From NCBI GenBank assembly GCA_023014335.1, contig JAECYW010000016.1, forward strand, positions 186,001-250,000: a stretch of DNA of 64,000 bases, in the 5' to 3' direction. Source of the DNA: Galerina marginata (lineage: Eukaryota; Basidiomycota; Agaricomycetes; Agaricales; Galerinaceae). How positions within the stretch are numbered: position 1 is the stretch's first letter; every line of letters begins with the position of its first letter. Below are positions 25,244-36,880 of this stretch, piece by piece. A program made the position numbers and the translations under genes. The notes under the pieces were generated by a model. The model was not told the DNA's origin. It saw only the letters and a list, made by a program, of their open reading frames with translations, and ran no database searches.

Positions 25244-25720
25244 ATGACCGTATCCATCGTACAGGTGATCAACAACACGGCCTACGAGCTCAAATACCGC
25301 AACAACGAAACTACCATTAAATTCAACGTTAAAGCAAAGACACTCGGCCAGGCGAAAACTGGTTTTATTCCATGCTCCAACTATTCCGACGACAATGTTC
25401 CTGTCTACAGTTTTATCGAACTACAAGTCAATGGCGGGGAGAAAGCATATATTGCAGATAAAGACTGGCAATTTGAAATCCTAGGCCCTTTGATCTCTTC
25501 ATCGGGGTTAAAAGATGACAAATATGGCAGTTTGGAAAGCAGTGGCAAATATATGTTAATGTTGGACTTACTTCAGGACGGGATGGACTTGACCTACTGT
25601 GGTCTATCGTTTATGAAGTATGAGGACAGATTCCGGGTTAGCGCTGGTCAGATTGATTCCAAATTGGTTGAGCAAGCAGTTCCAGTTTCTACGCTAATCG
25701 CCCTGAATATGTTGCCTTGA
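25244..25720 (+). CDS. Small paralogous protein D of the four-member cluster
   Basis: A 158-aa product; family not recognised. Elements: MTVSIVQVINNTAYELKYRN start, IKFNVKAKTLG, IPCSNYSDDNVP, a shortened central loop, DKDWQFEILGP, SSGKYMLMLDLLQDG, CGLSFMKYEDRFRV and VEQAVP. The central D-G-P element has drifted (VNGGEKAYIAD). No signal peptide or membrane helix. Together with C it mirrors the A/B divergent pair about 3.5 kb away, which suggests tandem duplication of a whole divergent pair including its bidirectional promoter. Confidence 0.8.
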   Translation: MTVSIVQVINNTAYELKYRNNETTIKFNVKAKTLGQAKTGFIPCSNYSDDNVPVYSFIELQVNGGEKAYIADKDWQFEILGPLISSSGLKDDKYGSLESSGKYMLMLDLLQDGMDLTYCGLSFMKYEDRFRVSAGQIDSKLVEQAVPVSTLIALNMLP

Positions 25721-26349
25721 ACCACCCAATATCGAACGTAGATAGGCGAATACGAACAAATAGCAGACTAATTATGTATATTGAATAAGTAGCTAGGTTT
25801 ATACAAAGTGGTGTCGTGCCAGTAAAATTTGTATGCAATGATTGTTTGGACAGTTTCTTGATATACGAAGTTGGCTTGTCGAATCCGCCTGTAACGTTCC
25901 ATGGGGAAGGATATGAGTTGGCAATCCTCGAGTGCGAAGCCACGAAAATTACAGCTACATTCAAAACTTTAGACCAGCTCGGCTTATGTTCCTCTTCAGG
26001 GTTTCGAGCGGAGCTAAGCCCCTCAGCTAATGGGTATGGAAACCCGGACTGTGTTCTCTCCGAATTATCCGTAAGTTGTGTTCTATAGGCCGACGATTTG
26101 GTGGTTCTAAGTATTTAAGGCCTTTAGGAGCAGGCTCAACGTCAAAGCCGACGCTACCCGTCCTCACAACACCGACGCCAAACAGCATGCCAAAAAAAAA
26201 CTCACCAAGACGATCCAAAATGATGGAATGAACAAAGATCATAAGATAAGTCAAAATCGTGAAAAGGAGGAGGAAAGCTGACTTGTTCGATGCCACGACA
26301 GCGATATTTTTACCTCATTTTCATTATTTTAGTCGTCGTTTAGTCCCTC
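25721..26349. other. Intergenic
   Basis: Presumed 3' UTR of gene D, then unassigned sequence. Short open frames only. Confidence 0.35.
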
Positions 26350-28330
26350 TTCGCTTTTGTGTCCTGAGAGAATGAGGAGACGTCGGCGCGGGCAGGTTCG
26401 GAGGCGCGTAGAGTTTCCCTACCTCGGTCGAGGTCGAACTCGGTTGAGGGATGAAGCTGCAAATTTTCAGTTAGCAGGTGAAGAGGACTGAAAAGCAGTT
26501 GTAGGCGCACCTAGCAGTGATTAGAATTGTGGGCTAACGTCATTTGAGGGCCGTTCTGTGACTGCCCGTCCTCCTCTCCTCCTTAGTTCATCCGTCGTGT
26601 CGACATCCAACCCTATCCGCAATATCTAAGCCTCAGACTTTGCCCCTTTGCAGAGGTCGAATCGGGTTAAGGGATGAAACTAGGGGTTTTCGGTTAGGAA
26701 ATGAAAGAGAATTGAAACGCAGCTGTGGGGCGCACCTAGCAGTCGTTAAAGTTGTGACGTTAAAATCCGTCGCCGTACCCACCACTTGAGTACCGCTCTC
26801 TAGCTTCACGTCCTCCTCTCCTACTTAGTCCTACCGTCGTTCGGCTTCCAGCCCGATCCACGAGAAGAGGCAGTGGCAGGCAGAGGCAGAAGCAGAAGCA
26901 GCTACACGTCATCAGCGATGTTGACGTCCAACCCCATCAACCATATCTAAGCTCCGACATTTGTCACTTCGCAGTCGTCGGCTGGATTCTCAACGTCAAT
27001 ATGAAGCCGGTGTTCGAATGTCCAGGAGCCGAGATTAAACACCGGCTTTGGTGTCGATAGTCGACAAGGTGGTAGCTGTCGCTCTGCTAGATAGAAAGAA
27101 GACTACGGCTGACATGTCGCCGCCGTGTCTATGTCTGAAGCGTCACGAGGAGGGAATAGGTGGGGGTCGAGGAAGTCTACGCCCATTGGGAGGTGATTAT
27201 AGGATGGGCCAAAGCCGGGGAAGGATATAAAGTCGACACACCGTATGCGCGTCATAGGCTCGGGGACTGGTTTCGCAGCTTTTGTTGCCCCAATGTCAGA
27301 TAATTGGCCAATATCGGCTCTGGAGCACGACATGTCGAGAACGAGAGGTGCGACAGGCAAAACCGAACGCAGGTAAATCACTTCCTCTAAATCCTCTTCG
27401 TGTGCCTGTGGGAGAGGTTTGTGGTCGGATCCAAGAACGACCAACGCGTCGGCCGGCAGACTGAGACGCGCGAACAGAATGACAGAACAGTTCTCCTGGC
27501 GACTACGTCGATCATTGTCGTTGTTCGCTCTCCTGGTTGCGCTCGCCGTGGAGACATCGTAAGGTTTAGCCTGAGCTTGAGAAACTCTGGTACTCCTGTC
27601 GAGCACTGCACATGAAGACGTCAGTAGCCCAATTTGCATTATTCCCTCCCAATGGGGCACTTACTGTGTACCCACAATCGTCTTTTCTATTGAATTGAAG
27701 CAAAAATATCGCAACTGGCCAAAACTCGGAGGATGCGGAAGCTGGGGGAAAGTCCAAAGTTAACAGGATAGCAGATCGGAAATATATGGGGCTGACCGTG
27801 TTCATCTGTCTATCGTCCTAAGAGGAATAGACGAAATGCTGCGTTGGTACGATAAGCCTCGTGGAAGCCGCAAGTGGAAGCGGAACTTGGGGAGGGTCTG
27901 ATTCGATTGTTGTTATTTGGTTTGAAAGCCAAAGCCATTCCGCCCCGTTTCCGCTGCTCCACAGTGCGTGCCTTGATGGAGCACTGAGGTCCTTTCCTTC
28001 CTCTTCAACGCCTCTGACGGCAACAAACACAACGATGACAACATCCCATACCACTCTTTACTCTTGCTTAGAGTCACTTAGATGCTTGGGGTCTTACAAA
28101 AACTTTCTTCTCTCGAAATGCCCCCCTGGATCAAGCCCTAGATTCCTCGACTTTTCAGCGGCGGCTGCGGCGCATCAGCACCGATTGGCGAGGCTGTGAA
28201 AGTACGGAGCGATCTTGAATCTTGTTGGCACTGCCGGGGTATTTTGAGACTCTAGTAGTAAGTCTCGTCACGCGTCTCACCTCCAAGTACACACGCGACA
28301 GAACTCTATGCTTCCATCCTCCAAGAATCA
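26350..28330. repeat. Decayed dispersed repeat block, copy C (shortened)
   Basis: Related to copies A and B: 26370-26550 (and again 26640-26750) matches 16410-16550; 26960-27000 matches 3080-3115 and 18298-18330; 27740-27950 matches 18875-19110 and 3860-4080; 28265-28330 matches 19250-19320. A minus-strand 185-codon open frame (27103-27660) spans part of it. Its later part aligns loosely with translations of A and B that are interrupted there, so this frame may be the best preserved piece of the family's former protein. I do not call it a gene. Confidence 0.55.
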
Positions 28331-31300
28331 CCGTGACTCCCTCGGTCTGAATGATTGGTCTCTTGGATTCTAGAACGCAGTCGCCTCGCATTGCTGAAAT
28401 GATGAAGCCCTCTAATATTATCATTACCGCCACTTGACGACGACACCGGTGCGAGCTTGCAGGCGGACATTGGCATGCGTTCCTGGATCGTAACCGCCTG
28501 AATCAATATTGATATTGTCTTATGACGCCGTTATGCAACGACGCCGCCGCCAAACTCAATCCTCCACGTCAATCGCTCACTAGGGCTGCCGTTTTCAACG
28601 CCTTTACACGTGTATTGTTGCCGATTTTGACTGTCTTTGTGACATGAGGAGGGCATCCGCCCACAGCCTTCATCTGAATCTTCTCGGTGAGAGGTCCCCA
28701 CATACTATTTTTGGCTCGAACGCGCTGGTAAAGAAATCAAGTGCTTCAATGCTGAGATCACCCGTCTATTTGCTGTTAGGTGAAGTTCGGTCCTGCGTCC
28801 ATTTAGCCGTCAATTCTGCTGAACGTGTTCGAACGCTGCTCGAACCAGACCTCGAATTATTATCCCCATCAATGCCCGAATGTTGCCGTCAAATATACTC
28901 TGCAGCCCGGATGGCTCTCTTAGAACCACCTTGATAAGCAAGAGACTATCGAAGAGAATCCCCTCCCAATTTTGTGGACTGATCACCCTAATTCACGAAG
29001 CAAGACACGTAACTGGCTTCGAATATTTTGATGATGTTTTTAATGGCGCACGCCAGGCCATCCCATTCTGAAGGCTCTCGAGGCTCATGGCTTAGCTTTA
29101 CTCAGATCGACCTCAGCTGTCAGTCAATCACCAATCTGGTTACATCTAGGCCTTCATTATCATTCACAGTCGCCTCGGACACACTCGAGTGTGTAAGAAT
29201 TTCCAACGCAAAGTAAGTCCTTCTCTCCCCAACTCCGAACTTGCACACTTTCCATTTACCCGTCTGAGTACTGCCCCCCTCTTCCTGGCGAGCTGAAGCG
29301 TCCCATCGTCCCTAGCTTTGATCGTCACAATATTTCCCCGGTCATACTGTTCCAGGATTACCATATGGCCATGTGGTGTCTATTCCGACGTGCTTGAGAT
29401 TATCCTTGGACACCCACTATCCGCCAGGAAAGTTTCTGTTCAATAGGACCATTGACCTACAGCGTCCGGATTTTCTCCGTTTCTCTCAAAGCAGAGGTTA
29501 CTTTGTAGTTCATAATAATGGCTCAGACCCCTAGGTATTGCTCGGTTAGTATTATAACCTTTCGTCTCGAGTTCTCATCCTATGTTGTAAATTCTTGTAA
29601 AGTTCCTGTTCTTGTAAAGTTCCTGGGATCAGTAACTTTCCGAGTGACTGACGTCAAAGCGCAAGCGCATGATCCCCAACCCGTCATAGCGAGACAGCGG
29701 ACTGATATCTGTTTATTTGCCGTTCTAGATTTTCTACTCTATCGGACCCACGGACATAAGCAGAAAACAGCTCACAATCCAACACATTTATCCTCCTACC
29801 TGTGGAATCTTTCAGAGTCAATGAAAGTGTTCCTAGCGATCATTAATAAATATGTCTTAACGTGTCTTTCGACTGTCCGTCGCCATATTGGCGACAGAGT
29901 TCTTACCCAACTTCTCTCCCACACCCTCGCGGACACGTTCTTCCATGTCGCAGGCCTAGTCCTTCCATTCGATTAAATATTCAACAGCGACGTTATTATA
30001 AAGCTCCGTTAGGCAGCCATCAGTGTTCCGTCCAGACAATATTAGCCTGAGCTCCCACCAAATACAGGGCGTTTGACATGCTCAGCCGATTTATGTCCCG
30101 TCATCCCTCCTCCAACCACTTTTCTGCCAGGGAATGGATTTCAACGACAAGGTCAAAGAAGATTAGGATACGGCCAGTCTTTAAGCTGTACCATTCTCTG
30201 GTCGCTTTCGTGAACTTACAGAGCTGGCTTAGATTGGTCGAAGATGCGCAGACCATCTGGCAGAGACATTTTCGAGCGTCCTTTTATCTGTCAATATCGT
30301 GCGCATAACCGTCCTTTCTGATAGACGGCGCACAAGGATGACTTCTAGCATGCGAATTATTTTCATTGATTCCAGCATCCCACAAATTGGATATCTCCCT
30401 GGTGACCATGGCCTTCCTATGCCCAACTTATTGCATTGCCAGGTGAACCGGACTAGCGATATGGACATGGAAGGTAAGTCCATTAAAAATAGTCTGAATA
30501 TTAGTCTCGATCGAGCATCACTGGCACACTCTACTTACTAATCTGTTGATTGTTCCCTGATCAGCGCGGTTTCGTTGGTGAGAAAGTCATTACGGTGATT
30601 TGATGGGTGTATACCCGCAGACTATGATGTGTAGAGAATTTTCGATCGTGTTGAGGAAAGGGCATATATATTATTGAACTATGGTTGACTTACAACAAAA
30701 GTCGAGGCGGAAAGACATGACATCTCTCATCGTTCACTCAAACGCGTGAGACAGGTACGGGGGATAATGCTAAAATATTAAAGGAAGGAAATGAGGCTTA
30801 CCTCCCAGAACTTCTACAGCCTCAGTAACCATCACACATACCCTCCCTCTGCAAGGCGATAGGTTTTTAACACCATATTGGATGCTTTAAACCTCAAGAA
30901 ATAGCAGATACACGACATATAACTACGAGGGAAATGACATGACTAACTACGACGTCTCACTTCTCTCGCCCGGACGTACCGCAGTGGTGGAATAACTTGA
31001 CACGGGAAAACTTCACTTGAGCGGTGTTCACAAGGTTTTCAATTGACATCAACAGAGCCACAAATAGGAAGGGAATTTAGGAAATGATTCGCGTGATCTG
31101 CATCGTGAATCATGTACCCTCTTTTTTGGTTCTTTAAAGCGCAGGTCGAAGTTAATATTGTACGGTATGGGACCTTGAGAACCAGCCGTGGTTGAAAAAG
31201 TCTGAATCTAGTTAAATGTTAACAAGTTCATAGTCATCCCAGCTGGACTCTGGTTCTATTTTATTAGATTGAATCATTTTATCCAATTCATTGGGAACGG

Positions 31301-31450
31301 TTTATTGATGACTCCTAATACTGGATCTCAATGCATTGATCAGTGATTACTGTAGACGTAGAATCAAAGCGGATAAAACCGATGATGGTGTTTCCGTTGA
31401 AGATATAAAGTCCAGGACTCCGTTCTTAATTTACTTTGCCCGTCTTCAAG
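28331..31450. other. Gene-poor region with relics
   Basis: No intact gene. Open frames at 28644-28934 and 29518-29976 lack domain patterns and splice partners. A perfect 17-bp tandem duplication sits at 29592-29625 (ttcttgtaaagttcctg twice). Some stretches near 28.6-29.2 kb read like decayed coding sequence, but I cannot assign them. Confidence 0.35.
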
Positions 31451-32592
31451 ATGTCTACACTCCCAGTCGAGCGTTCTATTTGGATAGGCAACAACTTGGC
31501 CACCATCGCTTACGGTGAGAATTCGCTTAAACATTTTTCGACTCTGTTTGATACGACAGAGTACAGGATTTGACATATACATGGTATTCCATACCTGGCA
31601 CCTTTTGAAGCGGACAGATACCCTGAGCACGAGCAAGAAGAACCTCTTTATTGGGTTTAGCTTCGTCCAGCTGTTCCTGTTCACACTTATGGTGGCCACG
31701 AACGGCGTGACTCAAGAATTCATGTGGATAGATCATCGAGATTTCCCTGGAGGACCTATGGGGTACTTCTCTGCCGCCAGCACCAGTTGGTGGGGAGTGT
31801 TGAACACTGTATGCGGCGTAGTTTCTCTCTCATTGACGGACGCATTATTGGCAAGTTGTTTCTTCCCACTGGCTACACAATCACTGATATCGTCGGCTCT
31901 CCAGCTTTACCGCTGTTACACTATCTGGAATGCAACCTGGCGTCTTATGAGCATTCCTATTCTCTTATTTATTGCTGAAATTGGTAAGTATTACTTTTCT
32001 TACAATATTAGATTATTTCTCAGTCGTCTTATATTGTTGGCAGTGACGGGTATTATTTTCATTGTGGACGCGGCCATCCCAGATGCGCCCTTCTTTTCGG
32101 GGCGAGCCGCCAACTTTGCCATTGCTTGGGCCTCTGTAGCGACCGCCTTTTTGATCATTCTCACAGGACTACTTGTTGGGAGAATCCTGTATGTTTCTCG
32201 TCAAATGAGCTTTTCTTCCGACTACACAGGAGTTACCGCAATCATCGTCGAATCCGCTATCCCATTAGCGGTTGGAAATCTTGCCTTCATCATTGCCAAC
32301 TCGAGGCCAGGAGGTGCGATTATAGCAATCCCCCTCAGCTGTATCATGGCTGCGTTATCTGTGAGTCGCGAGTAATTATTTTCACGAACTGAATACAAAC
32401 GTACAACCCCCCCAGATCATTTGCCCACAGGCGATCATAATCAGAGTTTCGATGGGCAGGGCATGGACGGACAAAACAATGCACGAAATAACCACAAGAA
32501 TGGAATTTTCAGATCAAAAGACCGCTTCCCAGTCGGTTTATCAAGTTAAACATTCGCATAGTGGACTATCTCAAAGTGCCTCGACCGTATGA
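31451..32592 (+). CDS. Seven-helix membrane protein, agaric-expanded family
   Basis: Exons 31451-31514, 31567-31850, 31905-31983, 32044-32360, 32416-32592; 921 nt, 306 aa. It starts MSTLPVERSIWIGNNLATIA. Hydrophobic helices follow: GNNLATIAYGFDIYMVF, NLFIGFSFVQLFLFTLMVA, a helix before DALLLYRCYTIW (the family hallmark, after helix 4), SIPILLFIAEI with VTGIIFIVDAA, FAIAWASVATAFLIILTGLL, and IVESAIPLAVGNLAFIIA with the next helix. The Ser/Thr-rich tail is cytoplasmic by analogy. The family is common in Agaricomycetes as uncharacterised seven-helix proteins; ligand and function are unknown. Intron 2 (31851-31904, 54 nt) begins GCAAGT, a GC-AG intron. It could also be read through in frame, adding 18 residues in the middle of the DALL-LYRC motif. 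Confidence 0.8.
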
Positions 32593-33049
32593 CGCTCCAG
32601 ACGCAAATTTGATCACATTGCCCCCGACCCCAATTTTTTTCAAAGATCGCTTAAGCACTCCCTCGAGCACAAGATGTATTGTTGATTGCTTGTGCCACTA
32701 CTATAATTTCTTGACGATACATAGTAAGCCATCCCCAGGAGGGAATGAAAACACATAAATAAACCCTATTTATTTCCTATCCAAGTCCAGTAATGGTGTT
32801 TTCAGAAGATCACAGGACACGAAGGCTCTGTCGAGGTGACGATTTTTTTGTGGATCAGTCGGTGACTCGGATTGACGAGGACTACGATGGGGATCTAACA
32901 ATATTAAATTAAATACAGCACGTAGAGTATTATCTCCATTTTCTAACATGTCTGGGTACCGTGTGATCGGAAGGAAAACGTTGGAAAACGCGGAAATTTT
33001 CGGTGGGAGTTGCAAGAGGCATTTCTGAAAATGCCTCCTAACCCGTAAT
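32593..33049. other. Intergenic
   Basis: 3' flank of the seven-helix gene. No feature recognised. Confidence 0.35.
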
Positions 33050-34870
33050 TGAAGTCACATGATTCTTTTCGCACCCAATGAGGTGACGCCACTGACGGTC
33101 GAGGCGTGGTCAAGGTCGCCCCCTTTTCCGTGCGAGCCTCCTCAGTGAACGCACCGGCACATGAATAGCGCGAAAATAACCTGGTCAAAGAGCCTACGAG
33201 ATTGGAATGCTCTACTGTGTCAATTTTGTCGTGATCGCGACTGCAATTGGAACTTGTTCGTTCATTTGTTGCGAGCGTAGCGAGCAATCATTGACAAAGG
33301 GTGAAAGGCCCATCCAAACATGAACAAATCATTGCACGTAAATCGGTATCAGGAAATCTCTTAAATGGCCATTAGCTCTCTACGAAGTCCACCTCTGCCT
33401 TTGAAATTTTGGAGTCAGTTGGACGTTCCTGCATGTAACCAGGTTATCCAAAAAAAATTCGGGTTTTGTACAATCTATGACACTTTTGGAGGCCGGGAAC
33501 TTTCACACCACTCACTTCCCGGATCGTCCCGACGGGCCGGGATCGCTCAGACTTGAAGAGACTTTGACTCAATTTCCATTATATCTGGCGACACCATGCA
33601 GACAGATTTAAATGGAAGTAGCTTCACTATTATATCACCAAAACCTCTTATGTACAATTGCCAGGCGTCTAGTATGGCGAAGCGAGCGCCCCCGCAGAGT
33701 GCGGATACGTAATTTAGAAGACCGATGGGAATGACTCAGTGTACGTCTTCCTTGTCATGCTTCCACTGATTAACGGAAAATATCGCTCACTCTGACACAT
33801 AGCAGGGCGAGTACATCTCGTCTCATTTACACCGTACCCGCAACGACGCGTTCCACTTCGTAGGTTTACCTTGTTCCGTAGCCCAACTCTGCTTCTCCGA
33901 CAGCTAGCCCTGGTCTCGACTATGCACATTTCCACCTCCAACAGCGGCATTGACAATCCCTCCTCCGCCTCAAATGACTGCATCTCGAACCGCTGAAAGG
34001 TTTGGCCTGGGGACGAAGGACACCTCTGGTCTTTCAGCTAGAGGCTAGGAGGGGTGATTGACTTGCCCTCCTTCCGTCCACCCAACCAATCACAGGACCA
34101 GCCCGTGAAGGACCTGCTTTGGGTGAAGGACCCGGCCACGAAGAAGGACGGAGAGAGCTGGATGACTCGTCGCCACGACAGCGGGGTGCGTTGGTTTATC
34201 CGATTCGCATCTTCCTTCCTTCCTTCTCCTTCCACTCTCGAGGTGTTCTTTCTTGTTCATTCTCCCTTCTTTGCTTCTGTTATCCTTAGAATTCTTGTCG
34301 CATCATCTCCCTTTGACGCTTATTTGAGCTCGACCTTCTCCTCTTCTCTCCAAATTTTCGTAATACCTGTGTTTTTGTCCCATTCCCCTCTTCCTCGTTC
34401 GCCTGACTTTCCTCGTTTCAGAATCTTCTGCTGTCCCTGGTCTTTCTCGCCCATTCAGATAATCACTCTTGCTTTCCGGTTTCGGAGTCACAATAATGCC
34501 GCTAAACACGATCAATTACAACAGCCGGCTCGACTTCTCAGGTGCTCGCAGCTCGGCGGTAGGCGCTCCGACTCTGGCGTTACTGAGTCGCGGACCAAGG
34601 ACGCACCTCTGGGCCTCAGAAGCGCAATATCCCTGCCGCTCCTGCGCGAGTCTGCTGGCAGCTCTTGAAGAACCTCCGCTGGCGTCGAAAGTACGGGCAG
34701 CATTGGCTCTGCTCTCTATCATGGAGAAGCACATCTCTCCCAGGCACTTACTATTAGGTGCAGTGGCGTAAAGGTAAGAACTTCATTCTATGTACTAATC
34801 GTCGATAAGATGGTTCATTTTAATATCTGGATTACATTGCTAAATACCCTGGCTTAGAAGGTTCGTGTAT
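33050..34870. repeat. Decayed repeat D2 (paralogue of 11.4-12.9 kb)
   Basis: Collinear with D1 (see that entry), including the pyrimidine-rich tract (about 34200-34470) and the conserved block at 34485-34570. The 204-codon open frame at 34054-34668 crosses the pyrimidine tract and is mostly composition-driven: Ser, Phe and Pro from CT-rich sequence. No product is assigned. Confidence 0.55.
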
Positions 34871-36880
34871 GCGCGAATAAGACGCGCGATTGACTCGGAT
34901 GTCGTGGCCTGGCTTTATTCCCAACATTATCCCTTGATCAGGTAATGTTGATCCGTGGACAGAATATCCTTGAAATATTAGAAGAAAATGATGTCGTTCA
35001 GTGCGTCGTTTTAATTGAATGGCTTCGGAACTTCCATATGTGCGGTACGATTATACATTAATTATTGCACGGTCATTTACCTACTAACGAATGCACAGTG
35101 CGTTTTGGCATCAGTTGACTGCCGCATTTCGTATTCTCGTCGCGCAATTGTTCATTACCCTGACACAGCCCGATTTTTTTGCTGTCTCGCTGACAGCCTT
35201 GTCGAGAGCGAACCTATTTTAAGATTCAACAATCAGGACCGTCAAGAAACTATAACTACGGGACGAAGACGCGCTGCGACTGTTTTAGGACCCGTCTCTG
35301 TATTCGGAACCAAGCGTGGCGATAGCGCTCTTACATTTCGGAGGCATATCGCTGCAATAATGCTCCACATCCACCAATATCGTAGTAATATCTTCCGCCT
35401 TGTATAAAACGGCGGACAATTCGGCGAGACCACTCTGGGAGGTCGTGGTGGTGATGATGAGTGGAAATTAGCACCAAGGTGAATACAGATAAACTCTCAC
35501 ATAAGCGAGGACGCCCGCCTGCGCAGAGGCCGCAACAGCCAAGAGCAAACAGGTTATCTTTGTAGTCAAATGCATGCGTATAGGATAAAACTGGGGTCTG
35601 TAAAAGAGATTGTTGTTTTAGCAATGTCGCAAAAATCAAATCGGAGTTGTAACGCACGTGACGTTACAACGCCCGTTACAGGCCGTTACAGAAAAATGTA
35701 CCTTCATATTTCCTAACCGTTTCCTTACTAAAGTCCTAAAAAAATGCACGGATTATTACTAACCAAGCTCTAAATCTACGTGAGCCAAAAAAAAATGGGA
35801 TTCTATGATGTTTAGCTGATTTTTCGTTTTTGTGCCAACGCGTCGTAACAGGTCCGGACCGTTAAGGGGGTTGTGACGCGTCAGTTCACGTGATAACCCA
35901 AAATAGCTTTTTGCGACAAAGTCAATTGCGGTGCTGTAATATTGAAGGAAATTTGTTCTACCTTTATAGCCAATTTATAGCGCTTGAAAAAGCAGACAGG
36001 ATTCTTGGAAGGATCGATAGTCCATTACATTGACAGTGTTTGAAGAGTCGATCGAGGAGAAACAGAGGTGGTTACCGTTACGGCCCTCAAAACCTGCCCA
36101 TTTTCAATACTTCCACTCCATTTTTTTTTACTTACGTACCGGCCGGAGCTGGCACATCACCTTCAAATGAAAATTCAATGGAAACCAGAACCACATCTGT
36201 CTGGTACCTAAGCCACCGCAATATGTTAAAGCGAATGTCGCTGCGTGAGCGGTCAATAATTAACGGGTCGTTGCACAGTAGTGGCGCCATCCATCAATAA
36301 TCGCAGCTGGAAGAAAGGAAAGCTTGAACTGAAAAGGCATGGTCTGTTGAGTCAATGTCGTCCAGACTTCATGGTATTAATGTAGCCGTCAAGTCTGAAC
36401 TGTGTGGGGTTTAAGAAGACCTCTTATGACCACCTACTCCCCGTATTTCGAGTACTAAGTCATTTAATTGGGCTAAACTTGGGTAACAATTATGTCACTG
36501 CGCTCCCGCATTGTGGCCCTCCGGAAATTTGAATTTAAATGACCTACCGAAAAACAAAAGCTGTTAGTCTGGTATTGTGCCGCTACGCTTCACGGGCACC
36601 AAGAATTGTAACTAAAATAATCCTCCAAATTCGATCCCACCCCAGAACCATTCCACTAGTGTACAACTAGAGTACTCAAACCCTGACAGAAATCTCGGTG
36701 TGAAAAGGTATTAAACACCACCATCACGGTACAGTACTCGGCAGGACCAGATATTTTCCTTCTGCAAGCACAACCGCGTTACTAAAACAAATCCGGGTTT
36801 AACTTTCATCTTCCTGCCGAGTACGTTTCGCATCTTCGAGGTATATGAACAAAGCTAATTACGATGCAGATATACTTCAC
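34871..36880. other. Intergenic with a MITE-like element
   Basis: No gene recognised. Contains the element described at 35646-35905 and the upstream region of the secreted Cys-rich gene. Confidence 0.35.
35646..35905. mobile_element. Candidate MITE with imperfect terminal inverted repeats
   Basis: The left end (35655 on: CACGTGACGTTACAACGCCC) and the reverse complement of the right end (from 35893: TCACGTGAACTGACGCGTCA) share CACGTGA followed by a related GTTACAAC / GTCACAAC and ..GTTACAG / ..GTTACGA series over about 45 bp. The interior (about 170 bp) is AT-rich and non-coding. The left end also contains a perfect 9-bp inverted repeat around CACGTG (35646-35670). No clear target-site duplication was found, so the call is tentative. 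Confidence 0.35.

Noticed and set aside
20196..25720. Assigning the four small proteins to aegerolysins or other known mushroom cytolysins or lectins
   Set aside because: General beta-rich pattern only; none of the motifs I know for those families could be matched.
34054..34668. 204-codon plus-strand open frame
   Set aside because: Runs through a pyrimidine-rich tract and is dominated by Ser/Phe/Pro; the paralogous D1 region does not keep the frame.
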